A stretch of DNA of 17,683 bases from JBDRLV01 sp043812755. Lineage in GTDB: Bacteria > Patescibacteriota > Patescibacteriia > UBA9934 > GWF2-40-263. Both the position numbers and the translations under genes were made by a program. Every line of letters begins with the position of its first letter. Positions within the stretch are counted from its first letter, which is position 1. Location of the stretch: NCBI GenBank assembly GCA_043812755.1, contig JBDRLV010000029.1, forward strand, positions 1 to 17,683, written 5' to 3'. Below are positions 5,229-10,568 of this stretch, in pieces. The notes beneath the pieces were generated by a model. That model made no database searches, had not been told where the DNA came from, and saw only the letters and a program-made list of their open reading frames with translations.

Positions 5229-5237
5229 AAGTATAAG

Positions 5238-6182
5238 TTAAGGAGCAGGTGGTGTTTGTTCAAGGCTAATTGGTTCTTCAAGAATTGCATCTTCACGTTC
5301 CATTGCTTCTTCGCCGACCAAGACCATAAAGAATTTTTCAAGATCAGGATGGATGTTGCATCCGAGTCTGCGCTTGCGAGAAAGCGCAAGCAGAGCAGTT
5401 GCTGTTTTTCCAAAAGCTCTACGTATTTCAATGCTTTGGCAAAATGTTTTTTCTATCATTTGAACAGCTTCGTTTCCGCTCATGCCTTCATCGGTAGTGG
5501 CAGAAATGGCCTGTGCAAACGCTTGAACAATTCCGCAACCCAGCTTTACACGCACGCGCGAAAGTTCTTGGCCCGTGACACCCTTTGCTGGATCAAGTTT
5601 ATCCAGAATCATACAGTTTGCATCAATTGCGAACGTGAGGAGTCGCTCAAGAGCGTCTCGGAAATTGCGTGTATGTAATTGCGCGCGGTGCAATTCGTGT
5701 GCATTATCGCGAGCAACTGCGTCGAGCCTTCTCAAGAGCTCTATTACATAAGTCTGCAGTTCAGCGTGTGTATATGCTGAGGAGATTCCGGTCTTAATGC
5801 CTGTTGGGTCATCGCTAAAGGTTTTGAGACCTCTGTCGTTGTCAGTTAGGCATTTGATAAGATCCGCTTTCCAAGCTTGAAGAATTGTTTCTCTGGCGGA
5901 TTCTCTTTCATTCTCCAGTATTGAATCTATCCATCTGCTGATTTTGCGTCGGATTTGTGTAGCAGTTGTAAGGATCATTGCTGTGAGAAACAAAACGGCA
6001 GGTAATCCAAACAGATGAATGAAATTCAATGCTAGCGCCGCATCCCTGTCTTGAGGACCCACAACAAGCAGACTTCCAATAAACACTATTTCAAGAAGAA
6101 GACACACACCGAATATTATAGTGAATGGTGTGTTTTTTGGATGCCACAGCTCAAAGAAAAACCGTCTTATAGCTTTCAGCAT
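5238..6182 (-). CDS. Two-helix membrane protein with large helical cytoplasmic domain
   Basis: The 314-residue product starts MLKAIRRFFFELWHPKN, a positively charged N-terminus. Two transmembrane helices follow at about residues 18-43 (FTIIFGVCLLLEIVFIGSLLVV) and 54-75 (FIHLFGLPAVLFLTAMIL). The remaining roughly 240 residues are predicted soluble, mostly alpha-helical, rich in Arg/Glu and lacking any motif I recognise; the C-terminus is acidic and Pro-rich. The start at 6182 is preferred because AAAAGG lies 8 bases before it and the mature sequence begins with a typical inside-positive segment. The frame extends further upstream to 6275 without a better site. Its own promoter (6337-6365) and terminator make it monocistronic. 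The layout resembles the genes at 15151 and 16569, without clear sequence identity. Confidence 0.65.
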   Translation of the reverse strand: MLKAIRRFFFELWHPKNTPFTIIFGVCLLLEIVFIGSLLVVGPQDRDAALALNFIHLFGLPAVLFLTAMILTTATQIRRKISRWIDSILENERESARETILQAWKADLIKCLTDNDRGLKTFSDDPTGIKTGISSAYTHAELQTYVIELLRRLDAVARDNAHELHRAQLHTRNFRDALERLLTFAIDANCMILDKLDPAKGVTGQELSRVRVKLGCGIVQAFAQAISATTDEGMSGNEAVQMIEKTFCQSIEIRRAFGKTATALLALSRKRRLGCNIHPDLEKFFMVLVGEEAMEREDAILEEPISLEQTPPAP

Positions 6183-6336
6183 TTTAAAGACCTTTTCCTT
6201 TACCACACTTACGCGCACCATGCGTGCAAGACATCGCCCATAGCAAGCCCAGAGAATCTGGAAACCACCTCGCAAGGTGGCGAACTTGCATCTGCGGCCT
6301 ATGTGCTGATTAATCAGCTTGGGTTAAAGGATTACA

Positions 6337-6365
6337 AGATTAACAAGAGAAAAGGGGATTGTCAA
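6337..6365 (-). promoter_or_regulatory. Promoter of the 5238-6182 gene
   Basis: Minus strand TTGACA (6365-6360), 17-base spacer, TAATCT (6342-6337). The predicted leader of about 148 bases contains GCTGATTAATCAGC and CCACC-TTGCGA-GGTGG hairpins but no T-run. Confidence 0.6.
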
Positions 6366-6381
6366 GGTTTGTAATCAAGTG

Positions 6382-6413
6382 CCTCCCCTTACTAAGGGGA
6401 GGTTAAGGGGGGA
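6382..6413. repeat. Dispersed repeat, family C, copy 1
   Basis: CCTCCCCTT-ACT-AAGGGGAGG is a 9-bp palindrome, followed by TTAAGGGGGGA. Related copies are at 16219-16254 and 16390-16424. Confidence 0.75.
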
Positions 6414-6425
6414 TAAAAATAAAAC

Positions 6426-6454
6426 AAAAAAGTACCACGAGAAGCGAGGTACTT
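6426..6454 (-). terminator. Terminator of the tRNA operon
   Basis: Minus strand AAGTACC, 11-base loop containing a TCG/CGT pair, GGTACTT, then T-run (6430-6426). It begins 10 bases after tRNA-Thr. Confidence 0.8.
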
Positions 6455-6463
6455 GAGAAACTG

Positions 6464-6536
6464 AGCTGGCGATGGGACTCGAACCCGCAACCTGCTGATT
6501 ACAAATCAGCTGCTCTACCAATTGAGCTACGCCAGC
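6464..6536 (-). tRNA. tRNA-Thr (anticodon UGU)
   Basis: A 73-nt cloverleaf. The acceptor GCTGGCG pairs with CGCCAGC, and the D-arm is GCTC/GAGC with AATTGGTA. The anticodon arm is GCTGA-TTTGTAA-TCAGC, giving anticodon TGT. The T-arm is GCGGG-TTCGAGT-CCCAT, which has one C-A mismatch and one G-U at its base. Discriminator T; CCA is not encoded. It is the last gene of the operon. Confidence 0.95.
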
Positions 6537-6540
6537 TAAC

Positions 6541-6608
6541 GCACCGCTTGAAAAAAGCATCGAATGCTACGGTGCGAGAGTGTGCTGATCTGGGGCGCCA
6601 GTCAGCAC
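6541..6608. other. Two hairpins in the Thr-Pro tRNA spacer
   Basis: GCACCG/CGGTGC (6541-6546, 6570-6575) encloses AGCAT-CGA-ATGCT. It is followed by GTGCTGA, T, CTGG, loop GGCG, CCAG, TCAGCAC (6582-6608), an 11-bp stem with one bulge. They are probably processing or spacer structures, or inserted palindromes. Confidence 0.55.
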
Positions 6609-6616
6609 TTCATCTG

Positions 6617-6690
6617 TCGGGGCGATAGGATTCGAACCTACGACTCCTTGCTCCCAAAGCAAGTGCGCTACCAGACTGCGCCACGCCCCG
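6617..6690 (-). tRNA. tRNA-Pro (anticodon UGG)
   Basis: A 74-nt cloverleaf. The acceptor CGGGGCG pairs with CGCCCCG. The anticodon arm is CTTGC-TTTGGGA-GCAAG, anticodon TGG. The T-arm is GTAGG-TTCGAAT-CCTAT. Discriminator A. The D-arm is normal (GCGC, AGTCTGGTA, GCGC). CCA is not encoded. Confidence 0.96.
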
Positions 6691-6717
6691 AAACTGCAAA
6701 GAACTACTTCCTAACTG

Positions 6718-6820
6718 TGGAGCTGATCGGGATCGAACCGACGACCTCAAGCTTGCAAAGCCCGCGTTCTCCCCCAGCCATAGGCTGGTCCGCCTCTGGT
6801 GGAAACTGAGCTACAGCCCC
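6718..6820 (-). tRNA. tRNA-Ala (anticodon UGC) with a 30-nt D-loop insertion
   Basis: It is 103 nt long; removing 30 nt from the D-loop leaves a standard 73-nt tRNA. The acceptor GGGGCTG pairs with CAGCTCC, including the G3-U70 pair that is the alanine identity element. The anticodon arm is CGGGC-TTTGCAA-GCTTG and the T-arm is GTCGG-TTCGATC-CCGAT. The D-arm reads GCTC-AGTT-[insert]-GGGA-GAAC; GAAC leaves one C-A mismatch in the D-stem. The insert (6774-6803) carries a CCAGCC-TAT-GGCTGG hairpin and resembles family B repeat DNA. It could be a tolerated extra hairpin, an excised sequence, or a sign that this copy is inactive. Confidence 0.85.
6774..6803 (-). repeat. Palindromic insert in the tRNA-Ala D-loop
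   Basis: The insert lies exactly between AGTT and GGGA of the D-loop. Its minus strand contains GGCGGACCAGCCTATGGCTG, which matches GGCGGATCAGCCTATGGCTG in the family B repeat at 14891-14910 at 19 of 20 positions. The family B copy at 16263-16377 contains the same block with one or two changes. Confidence 0.75.
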
Positions 6821-6823
6821 AAA

Positions 6824-7010
6824 GGTTCATGTATTGCCGCATATACGAACGCCTTATACTTTAGCAGGTTTGGAAGCTGCTGTTTCTAAGACCAGTAATT
6901 TTCTTGGGCGATCATCCGGATTAGATGCAAGCATCCTCCTTCAAAAGGCCACTGGCGGCTACCACGCACGGAATTTTATCTGCTACGTGGACGGTGACAA
7001 TACATGAACC
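6824..7010. ncRNA. 187-nt structured element inside the tRNA operon (6S-like RNA or MITE?)
   Basis: It is bounded by a perfect 13-bp inverted repeat: GGTTCATGTATTG (6824-6836) and CAATACATGAACC (6998-7010). On the minus strand further pairs nest inside: CCG/CGG, TAGCAG/CTGCTA and GCCAGT/ACTGGT (one G-U), giving a rod interrupted by internal loops. Size and shape recall 6S RNA, which has a closing stem and a central bubble, but there is no sequence proof. Terminal inverted repeats could also mark a miniature mobile element; I see no target-site duplication. It would be co-transcribed with the tRNAs. It contains no gene. Confidence 0.4.
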
Positions 7011-7029
7011 AGACCAAACTATTTTTCTG

Positions 7030-7137
7030 TGGGCCCGACCGGACTTGAACCGGTGACCGGACGGTTATGAGCCGTCTGCTCTGCCAACTGCCTGCCGGCC
7101 GAAGCTCCGAAGGAGCGAAGGCTGGAGCTACAGGCCC
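7030..7137 (-). tRNA. tRNA-Met (anticodon CAU) with a 35-nt D-arm insertion
   Basis: It is 108 nt long; without 35 nt in the D-arm it is a standard 73-nt tRNA. The acceptor GGGCCTG pairs with CGGGCCC. The anticodon arm is GACGG-CTCATAA-CCGTC and the T-arm is ACCGG-TTCAAGT-CCGGT. The D-arm reads GCTC-[insert]-AGTTGGCA-GAGC, so stem and loop are complete. The paired first acceptor position and the absence of three G-C pairs in the anticodon stem argue for elongator Met over initiator. A CAU tRNA modified to read isoleucine AUA codons cannot be excluded. The next copy of either kind lies outside this window. Confidence 0.85.
7090..7124 (-). repeat. Palindromic insert in the tRNA-Met D-arm
   Basis: On the plus strand the insert reads as nested pairs CCGGCC/GGCTGG, GAA/GAA spacers and GCTC/GAGC around CGAAG. 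It shares the CGAAGCTCC(C)GAAGGA block with the family A fragment at 870-895 (read on the minus strand), differing by a single base gap. It differs in sequence from the tRNA-Ala insert but has the same palindromic character. Confidence 0.65.
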
Positions 7138-7153
7138 TGTTCTGCATTTTCTG

Positions 7154-7225
7154 CTGGGCAGGCAGGACTCGAACCTGCAAATGCCGGCACCAAAAACCGG
7201 TGTCTTGCCATTTGACTACTGCCCA
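7154..7225 (-). tRNA. tRNA-Gln (anticodon UUG)
   Basis: A 72-nt cloverleaf. The acceptor TGGGCAG pairs with CTGCCCA. The anticodon arm is CCGGT-TTTTGGT-GCCGG, anticodon TTG. The T-arm is GCAGG-TTCGAGT-CCTGC. Discriminator G, as usual for tRNA-Gln. The D-arm is short and normal. CCA is not encoded. Confidence 0.95.
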
Positions 7226-7246
7226 TTACTTTTCCTGCAATAACTG

Positions 7247-7319
7247 TGGGCCCGGAGGGATTCGAACCCTCGGCCAATGGCTTAAAAGGCCACTGCTCTA
7301 CCAACTGAGCTACAAGCCC
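7247..7319 (-). tRNA. tRNA-Lys (anticodon UUU)
   Basis: A 73-nt cloverleaf. The acceptor GGGCTTG pairs with CGGGCCC through two G-U pairs. The anticodon arm is GTGGC-CTTTTAA-GCCAT, anticodon TTT. The T-arm is GAGGG-TTCGAAT-CCCTC. The D-arm is normal (AGTTGGTA). It is the first gene of the tRNA operon. CCA is not encoded. Confidence 0.96.
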
Positions 7320-7331
7320 AAACAGGAAATA

Positions 7332-7360
7332 ATAATATCACAAAATTAGCCAAATGTCAA
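7332..7360 (-). promoter_or_regulatory. Promoter of the tRNA operon
   Basis: Minus strand TTGACA (7360-7355), 17-base spacer, TATTAT (7337-7332). The start would fall a few bases before tRNA-Lys. It is the strongest promoter match in the window. Confidence 0.85.
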
Positions 7361-7373
7361 GGGCTTTATTAAG

Positions 7374-7406
7374 AAAATAATAAAAGCACCAGTTGTTTTG
7401 GTGCTT
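7374..7406 (-). terminator. Terminator of the ABC exporter gene
   Basis: Minus strand AAGCACCA, loop AAACAAC, TGGTGCTT, followed by TTATTATTTTC. It lies between the exporter stop codon and the tRNA promoter. Confidence 0.85.
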
Positions 7407-7428
7407 AAGTTAGCTATATAGATTTGAT

Positions 7429-9291
7429 CTAACACTCAATTACTACGCCCTGATCGCTTGCAAGGCGTTTGAATGTAGGAGAAATTTGGGCGAGTTCTTC
7501 AAAAGAACTCGCTGTTGCCTCAATTTGAGGATCTCCATTTGTGACATTGGAAACAGAGCGAAGAACAATGAATCTATCGCAAAGATTGCGAACTGTATTG
7601 AGTCTGTGAGTGATAATAAGAGCTCCGACATCTTCACCAAGAACCACTCGCAAACCTTCTTGTACTTCGCGCTCAGTTGTTGAATCAAGGCTTGATGTAG
7701 CCTCATCAATGATCATAAAGTGTGGAGAGCCAATTACAGCAGCGCCAATCATAAGGCGCTGTGCTTCTCCTCCTGAAAGCTTGATCCCGTTTCTTCCTAC
7801 TCGCGTATCAAGCCCTTGGGCAAGCCTTGGCCCAAAGTCAATTTGCAAAAGGCGCATGAGTTTCCATAGATCTTCATCGCTGACTTTTATGCGTTCTTCA
7901 AGCGCGAGTGCATAAACAAGATTGTCGCGAATCGTTCCTGAAAACACCTCAGGCTTTTGCATAATGTTACCCTGTGCGCGAATCCATGAACGCAACTGAG
8001 TGCGTCGCAGATCAATTCCATTTATAATGATTCGTCCAGAAGTTGGGTCCATGTCACGTCGCAGAAGATTTGTTAGTGTTGATTTACCAGCTCCGCTTTC
8101 TCCAATGATCGCGACTTTTTCTCCAGGTCTGATCTCAAAAGACACTTTCCGAATAACTTGCGGGATGTCACTTTCTGCTGAAGAGTAAGCATGAGACACA
8201 TCTTCAAAAACAACATGTGGCGCAGTTTCACTTGAAACAGGTACTGCATCTTGTGCATCAACAATATCAGGTTCAATTGTGAATGCCTCTTTGAGTGAAC
8301 GCATTGAAGGCATGCTCCAATTGAGCTCGCGTTCAAGGTGTCCAATGTTCCACAAGTTGTCTTTTACTTGCACACTCCAAGCGTAAAGAGGGTAGAGTAT
8401 TCCAACAGCTAGCGCGCCATCGAACACTTGCCATACACCATGAAAGAAGATGGTAAAAACAACAGCTGCTGAAATCATTCCGCGGTGTGCAATCATGTCA
8501 TTGAACCAGAGCCAGAATTTGCGATCCTCAATAATCACTCTGTCATACCAATTACTCATGTGTTCAACTTCACAATCTTCATTGCCTGTTGTTTTCACAC
8601 GTTGGATTTTATCCCAACGCTCACAACGATGGCGGTTTAGAGCGCGCCAATCATTTTCAATTGAAATACATGTTTGCAACATGCGAGCGTTAAGGAAAAA
8701 TGCAAATGCAATGTATGCAAGTAGCATTGCGCTAACAAGTGCTCCTGCGAACAGACTAATGCACCACAAGAATACAATTGCAAAAAACAGACGCAGGATT
8801 GCAGTTACACTACCAAACAACACCATGTTTTGAAGACCAAAAAGAATTGATCTCGCTTTTTCAACATTGCTAGTTGATAGCTTATTTCCTTCTTGATTAT
8901 GCTGGCCAAGAGATTTTTCAAAGAACAACTTGCTCATTTGTTTATCCCAATGCCCAACATTGTAACCAAAAATCATTTCACGCAAACGCATTTCAGCGCG
9001 ATCAATTACCTGTGACAACAGCATGAGTGCTGCAGCAGAGCATAGACCCATAACAACCATTTCATAGTCACGGGCAATAACTCCATCAAATACAAAGCTG
9101 ATAACCCATGGTAAAAGCCCTTGTAACAGCAGGGAACATACTGACGCAAAGATCATTTTTTTCCATGCTTTTTTGCCAAGTGGGCTGATCAGAGTTTGCC
9201 AAACCCAGGAATATACTTGTTTTGTTTCTTTGATTTCTCCAAGGTATTCTTTAATGCCAGAGATTTGACGTCTGGATTCATCCTCATACAT
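7429..9291 (-). CDS. ABC exporter, fused membrane and ATPase domains (MsbA/LmrA type)
   Basis: The 620-residue product is a half-transporter expected to work as a dimer in the cytoplasmic membrane. Residues 40-320 form the transmembrane domain, with helices near 46-67, 79-97, 158-178, 180-200 and 272-292. Residues 358-620 form the nucleotide-binding domain: Walker A GESGAGKST (397-405), Q-loop region around NIMQKPEVFSG, ABC signature LSGGE (505-509), Walker B FMIIDE and D-loop SSLD (525-536), and switch His in ITHR (562). All catalytic residues are intact. The N-terminal 35 residues are charged and cytoplasmic. The cargo is unknown; drugs, lipids or peptides are all possible. The start at 9291 has AGGAG 6 bases upstream. 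A promoter, leader ORF and attenuator-like hairpin precede it, suggesting regulated expression. Confidence 0.92.
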   Translation of the reverse strand: MYEDESRRQISGIKEYLGEIKETKQVYSWVWQTLISPLGKKAWKKMIFASVCSLLLQGLLPWVISFVFDGVIARDYEMVVMGLCSAAALMLLSQVIDRAEMRLREMIFGYNVGHWDKQMSKLFFEKSLGQHNQEGNKLSTSNVEKARSILFGLQNMVLFGSVTAILRLFFAIVFLWCISLFAGALVSAMLLAYIAFAFFLNARMLQTCISIENDWRALNRHRCERWDKIQRVKTTGNEDCEVEHMSNWYDRVIIEDRKFWLWFNDMIAHRGMISAAVVFTIFFHGVWQVFDGALAVGILYPLYAWSVQVKDNLWNIGHLERELNWSMPSMRSLKEAFTIEPDIVDAQDAVPVSSETAPHVVFEDVSHAYSSAESDIPQVIRKVSFEIRPGEKVAIIGESGAGKSTLTNLLRRDMDPTSGRIIINGIDLRRTQLRSWIRAQGNIMQKPEVFSGTIRDNLVYALALEERIKVSDEDLWKLMRLLQIDFGPRLAQGLDTRVGRNGIKLSGGEAQRLMIGAAVIGSPHFMIIDEATSSLDSTTEREVQEGLRVVLGEDVGALIITHRLNTVRNLCDRFIVLRSVSNVTNGDPQIEATASSFEELAQISPTFKRLASDQGVVIEC

Positions 9292-9314
9292 ACAAAACTC
9301 CTTTGCAAAAGAAC

Positions 9315-9392
9315 AAAAAATCTTGCCGTTTCAGGCAAGATTATTAATATTTTAGTTATTCAAAATTAATCAAAATCTCAAAACATCTTGCC
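9315..9392 (-). promoter_or_regulatory. Candidate attenuator of the ABC exporter gene
   Basis: On the minus strand the terminator is AATCTTGCC (9342-9334), loop TGAAAC, GGCAAGATT (9327-9319), then T-rich sequence. It ends about 13 bases before the ribosome binding site. A second GGCAAGAT lies upstream at 9392-9385 inside the leader ORF and can pair with the same ATCTTGCC, blocking the terminator. The preceding gene has its own terminator at 9601-9623, so this hairpin is not needed for that gene. Confidence 0.6.
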
Positions 9393-9510
9393 TTAAATAA
9401 GTTAAATTACCAGCGTTTGGACACAATACGCGGGCAAAATTAAGAATTGCGCCTCCAAAATCGAAGGAATGGAACATAATTATTCGATTGTTGTTATCAA
9501 ATCTTTCCAT
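9370..9510 (-). CDS. Putative 46-codon leader ORF of the ABC exporter
   Basis: It begins MERFDNNNRIIMFHS and ends YLRQDVLRF, with three consecutive Asn codons (6-8) and six Phe. Codons 40-42 (AGG CAA GAT) contain the GGCAAGAT antiterminator segment, four codons before the stop. This is the same position relative to the stop as in the other two leader ORFs of this window. The ATG lies about 37 bases after the predicted transcription start; no clear Shine-Dalgarno is visible. A chance ORF cannot be excluded from sequence alone. Confidence 0.45.
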   Translation of the reverse strand: MERFDNNNRIIMFHSFDFGGAILNFARVLCPNAGNLTYLRQDVLRF

Positions 9511-9553
9511 ATGCTTTTGTCTTTATTCCTGGCTTGAAACAACCAGAGATAAC

Positions 9554-9582
9554 ATACTACAACATTGGTGGCAATGAGTCAA
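9554..9582 (-). promoter_or_regulatory. Promoter of the ABC exporter unit
   Basis: Minus strand TTGACT (9582-9577), 17-base spacer, TAGTAT (9559-9554). It predicts a leader of about 255 bases that would contain the leader ORF and the attenuator. Confidence 0.7.
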
Positions 9583-9600
9583 GCTGGGGATAAATCATGC

Positions 9601-9623
9601 AAAAAACAGGCTTTGCCTGTTTT
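9601..9623 (-). terminator. Terminator after the gyrB operon
   Basis: Minus strand AAAACAGGC, loop AAA, GCCTGTTTT, continuing into TT (9602-9601). It overlaps the stop codon of the 9622-10551 gene. The A-rich arm makes it potentially bidirectional. Confidence 0.85.
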
Positions 9624-10551
9624 ATTTTATTACCCGCATGCTTTGTTTAGTGAGCAATGAATTTATTTTGTCTCTTAGAAATGCTTCCTTAATTCTGAGG
9701 GTTTCTTCTTGTTTATAACGTCTGTAATTTCTGGCAACCTCTGCTGTTTGACCCATAAGCGAATCAGAAGGGAGTTGATCAGTCAAACTAGGATCTCTGT
9801 CTGTGAATTCTTTGCGTACGTCTGCGATATCTTGTAGGCGCTGTTTTTTTGATCGTTTTGTTCCAAGACTTGGTGGTACAGGATTTGTATCATTGACTTC
9901 GTCTGCGTATGAAATTTGTGCAACCATCTCAGCACTGTCGAGGTATTTTTTTGGATTGTAGACGTCCGGTACTTCGATGGCATCGAGTTGTGTCTGAAGA
10001 TCGTTTTTCCATTGTGTGCCCTTAGCAAAACCTTTTTTAAGATCAGTATGTAGATGGTCAACGCGCGAGGCAAAGTCTTCACCCAGCGATTGGCGTGCAA
10101 ATCCAGACCGTCTATCTCGAACTTGATCGATCAATTCAACAACCCGTGGTGTAACACCGGGCTCAGAGACGACGATACTTGGAGGCTTGACGATCGCGTC
10201 AGCGATGTCTGTTGATTGCAGATAAACACCAAGTGCTCTTTTTTGTTCGGGGGTGAGTGTTTGTTTCTCTCTTTCAAGAGATCCAGTAATTTCTTGGTAA
10301 ATCATGTCTTCGATGACGGGTTTGGTCAGCAGTTTTGGATGTTCGGTTAACTTACTTTGTTCGATGTCTCGTGGAGCTAAAAGTGCATCCGGGTTTTCAT
10401 TTTGTGTTTGTAGAGCCGTTGTTGCATCAAGAGTTTCCAAAAAAGCATTCCATAGTTGAAGCTCAGCCTGTTCCGATTGTGCTTCTGCGTCTCTTTCGGA
10501 TCGTTTTGAAGCAAGATCTGCTATAGGATTGAAGCTAGATTCCAAAGACAT
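9622..10551 (-). CDS. Charged, mostly helical protein of unknown function, co-transcribed with gyrB
   Basis: The 309-residue product is soluble, with no signal peptide or membrane span. It is rich in Asp, Glu, Gln, Lys and Arg, with long predicted helices (for example residues 8-45, 68-110, 140-190 and 270-305). Two basic clusters stand out: SLGTKRSKKQRLQDIAD around 227-243 and RNYRRYKQEETLRIKEAFLRDK near the C-terminus. No domain is recognised. The start at 10551 lies 17 bases after the gyrB stop and lacks a clear ribosome binding site, so it probably depends on gyrB transcription and perhaps on translational coupling. The operon link could mean a role in DNA metabolism, but that is only an inference from position. 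Confidence 0.6.
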   Translation of the reverse strand: MSLESSFNPIADLASKRSERDAEAQSEQAELQLWNAFLETLDATTALQTQNENPDALLAPRDIEQSKLTEHPKLLTKPVIEDMIYQEITGSLEREKQTLTPEQKRALGVYLQSTDIADAIVKPPSIVVSEPGVTPRVVELIDQVRDRRSGFARQSLGEDFASRVDHLHTDLKKGFAKGTQWKNDLQTQLDAIEVPDVYNPKKYLDSAEMVAQISYADEVNDTNPVPPSLGTKRSKKQRLQDIADVRKEFTDRDPSLTDQLPSDSLMGQTAEVARNYRRYKQEETLRIKEAFLRDKINSLLTKQSMRVIK

Positions 10552-10568
10552 AGGTAAAGGGGTAAAGG

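Noticed and set aside
6183..6275. Extension of the 5238-6182 gene to 6275
   Set aside because: The added residues cover leader hairpins, and only the ATG at 6182 has a ribosome-binding-like AAAAGG at good distance. A GTG/ATG in between (MVRVS) cannot be fully excluded.
6824..7010. Decayed tRNA-Gly(UCC) (minus strand AGCAG-CTTCCAA-AC-CTGCT around 6880)
   Set aside because: The loop is nine bases and no T-arm or acceptor stem of tRNA type follows; the 13-bp closing stem does not fit a tRNA acceptor.
6718..7137. Group I or archaeal-type introns in the two interrupted tRNAs
   Set aside because: The inserts are only 30 and 35 nt, sit in the D-arm rather than the anticodon loop, and show neither a group I core nor a bulge-helix-bulge motif.
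7443..8833. Several plus- and minus-strand open frames inside the ABC exporter gene
   Set aside because: They are shadows of the exporter reading frame, without ribosome binding sites or recognisable products.
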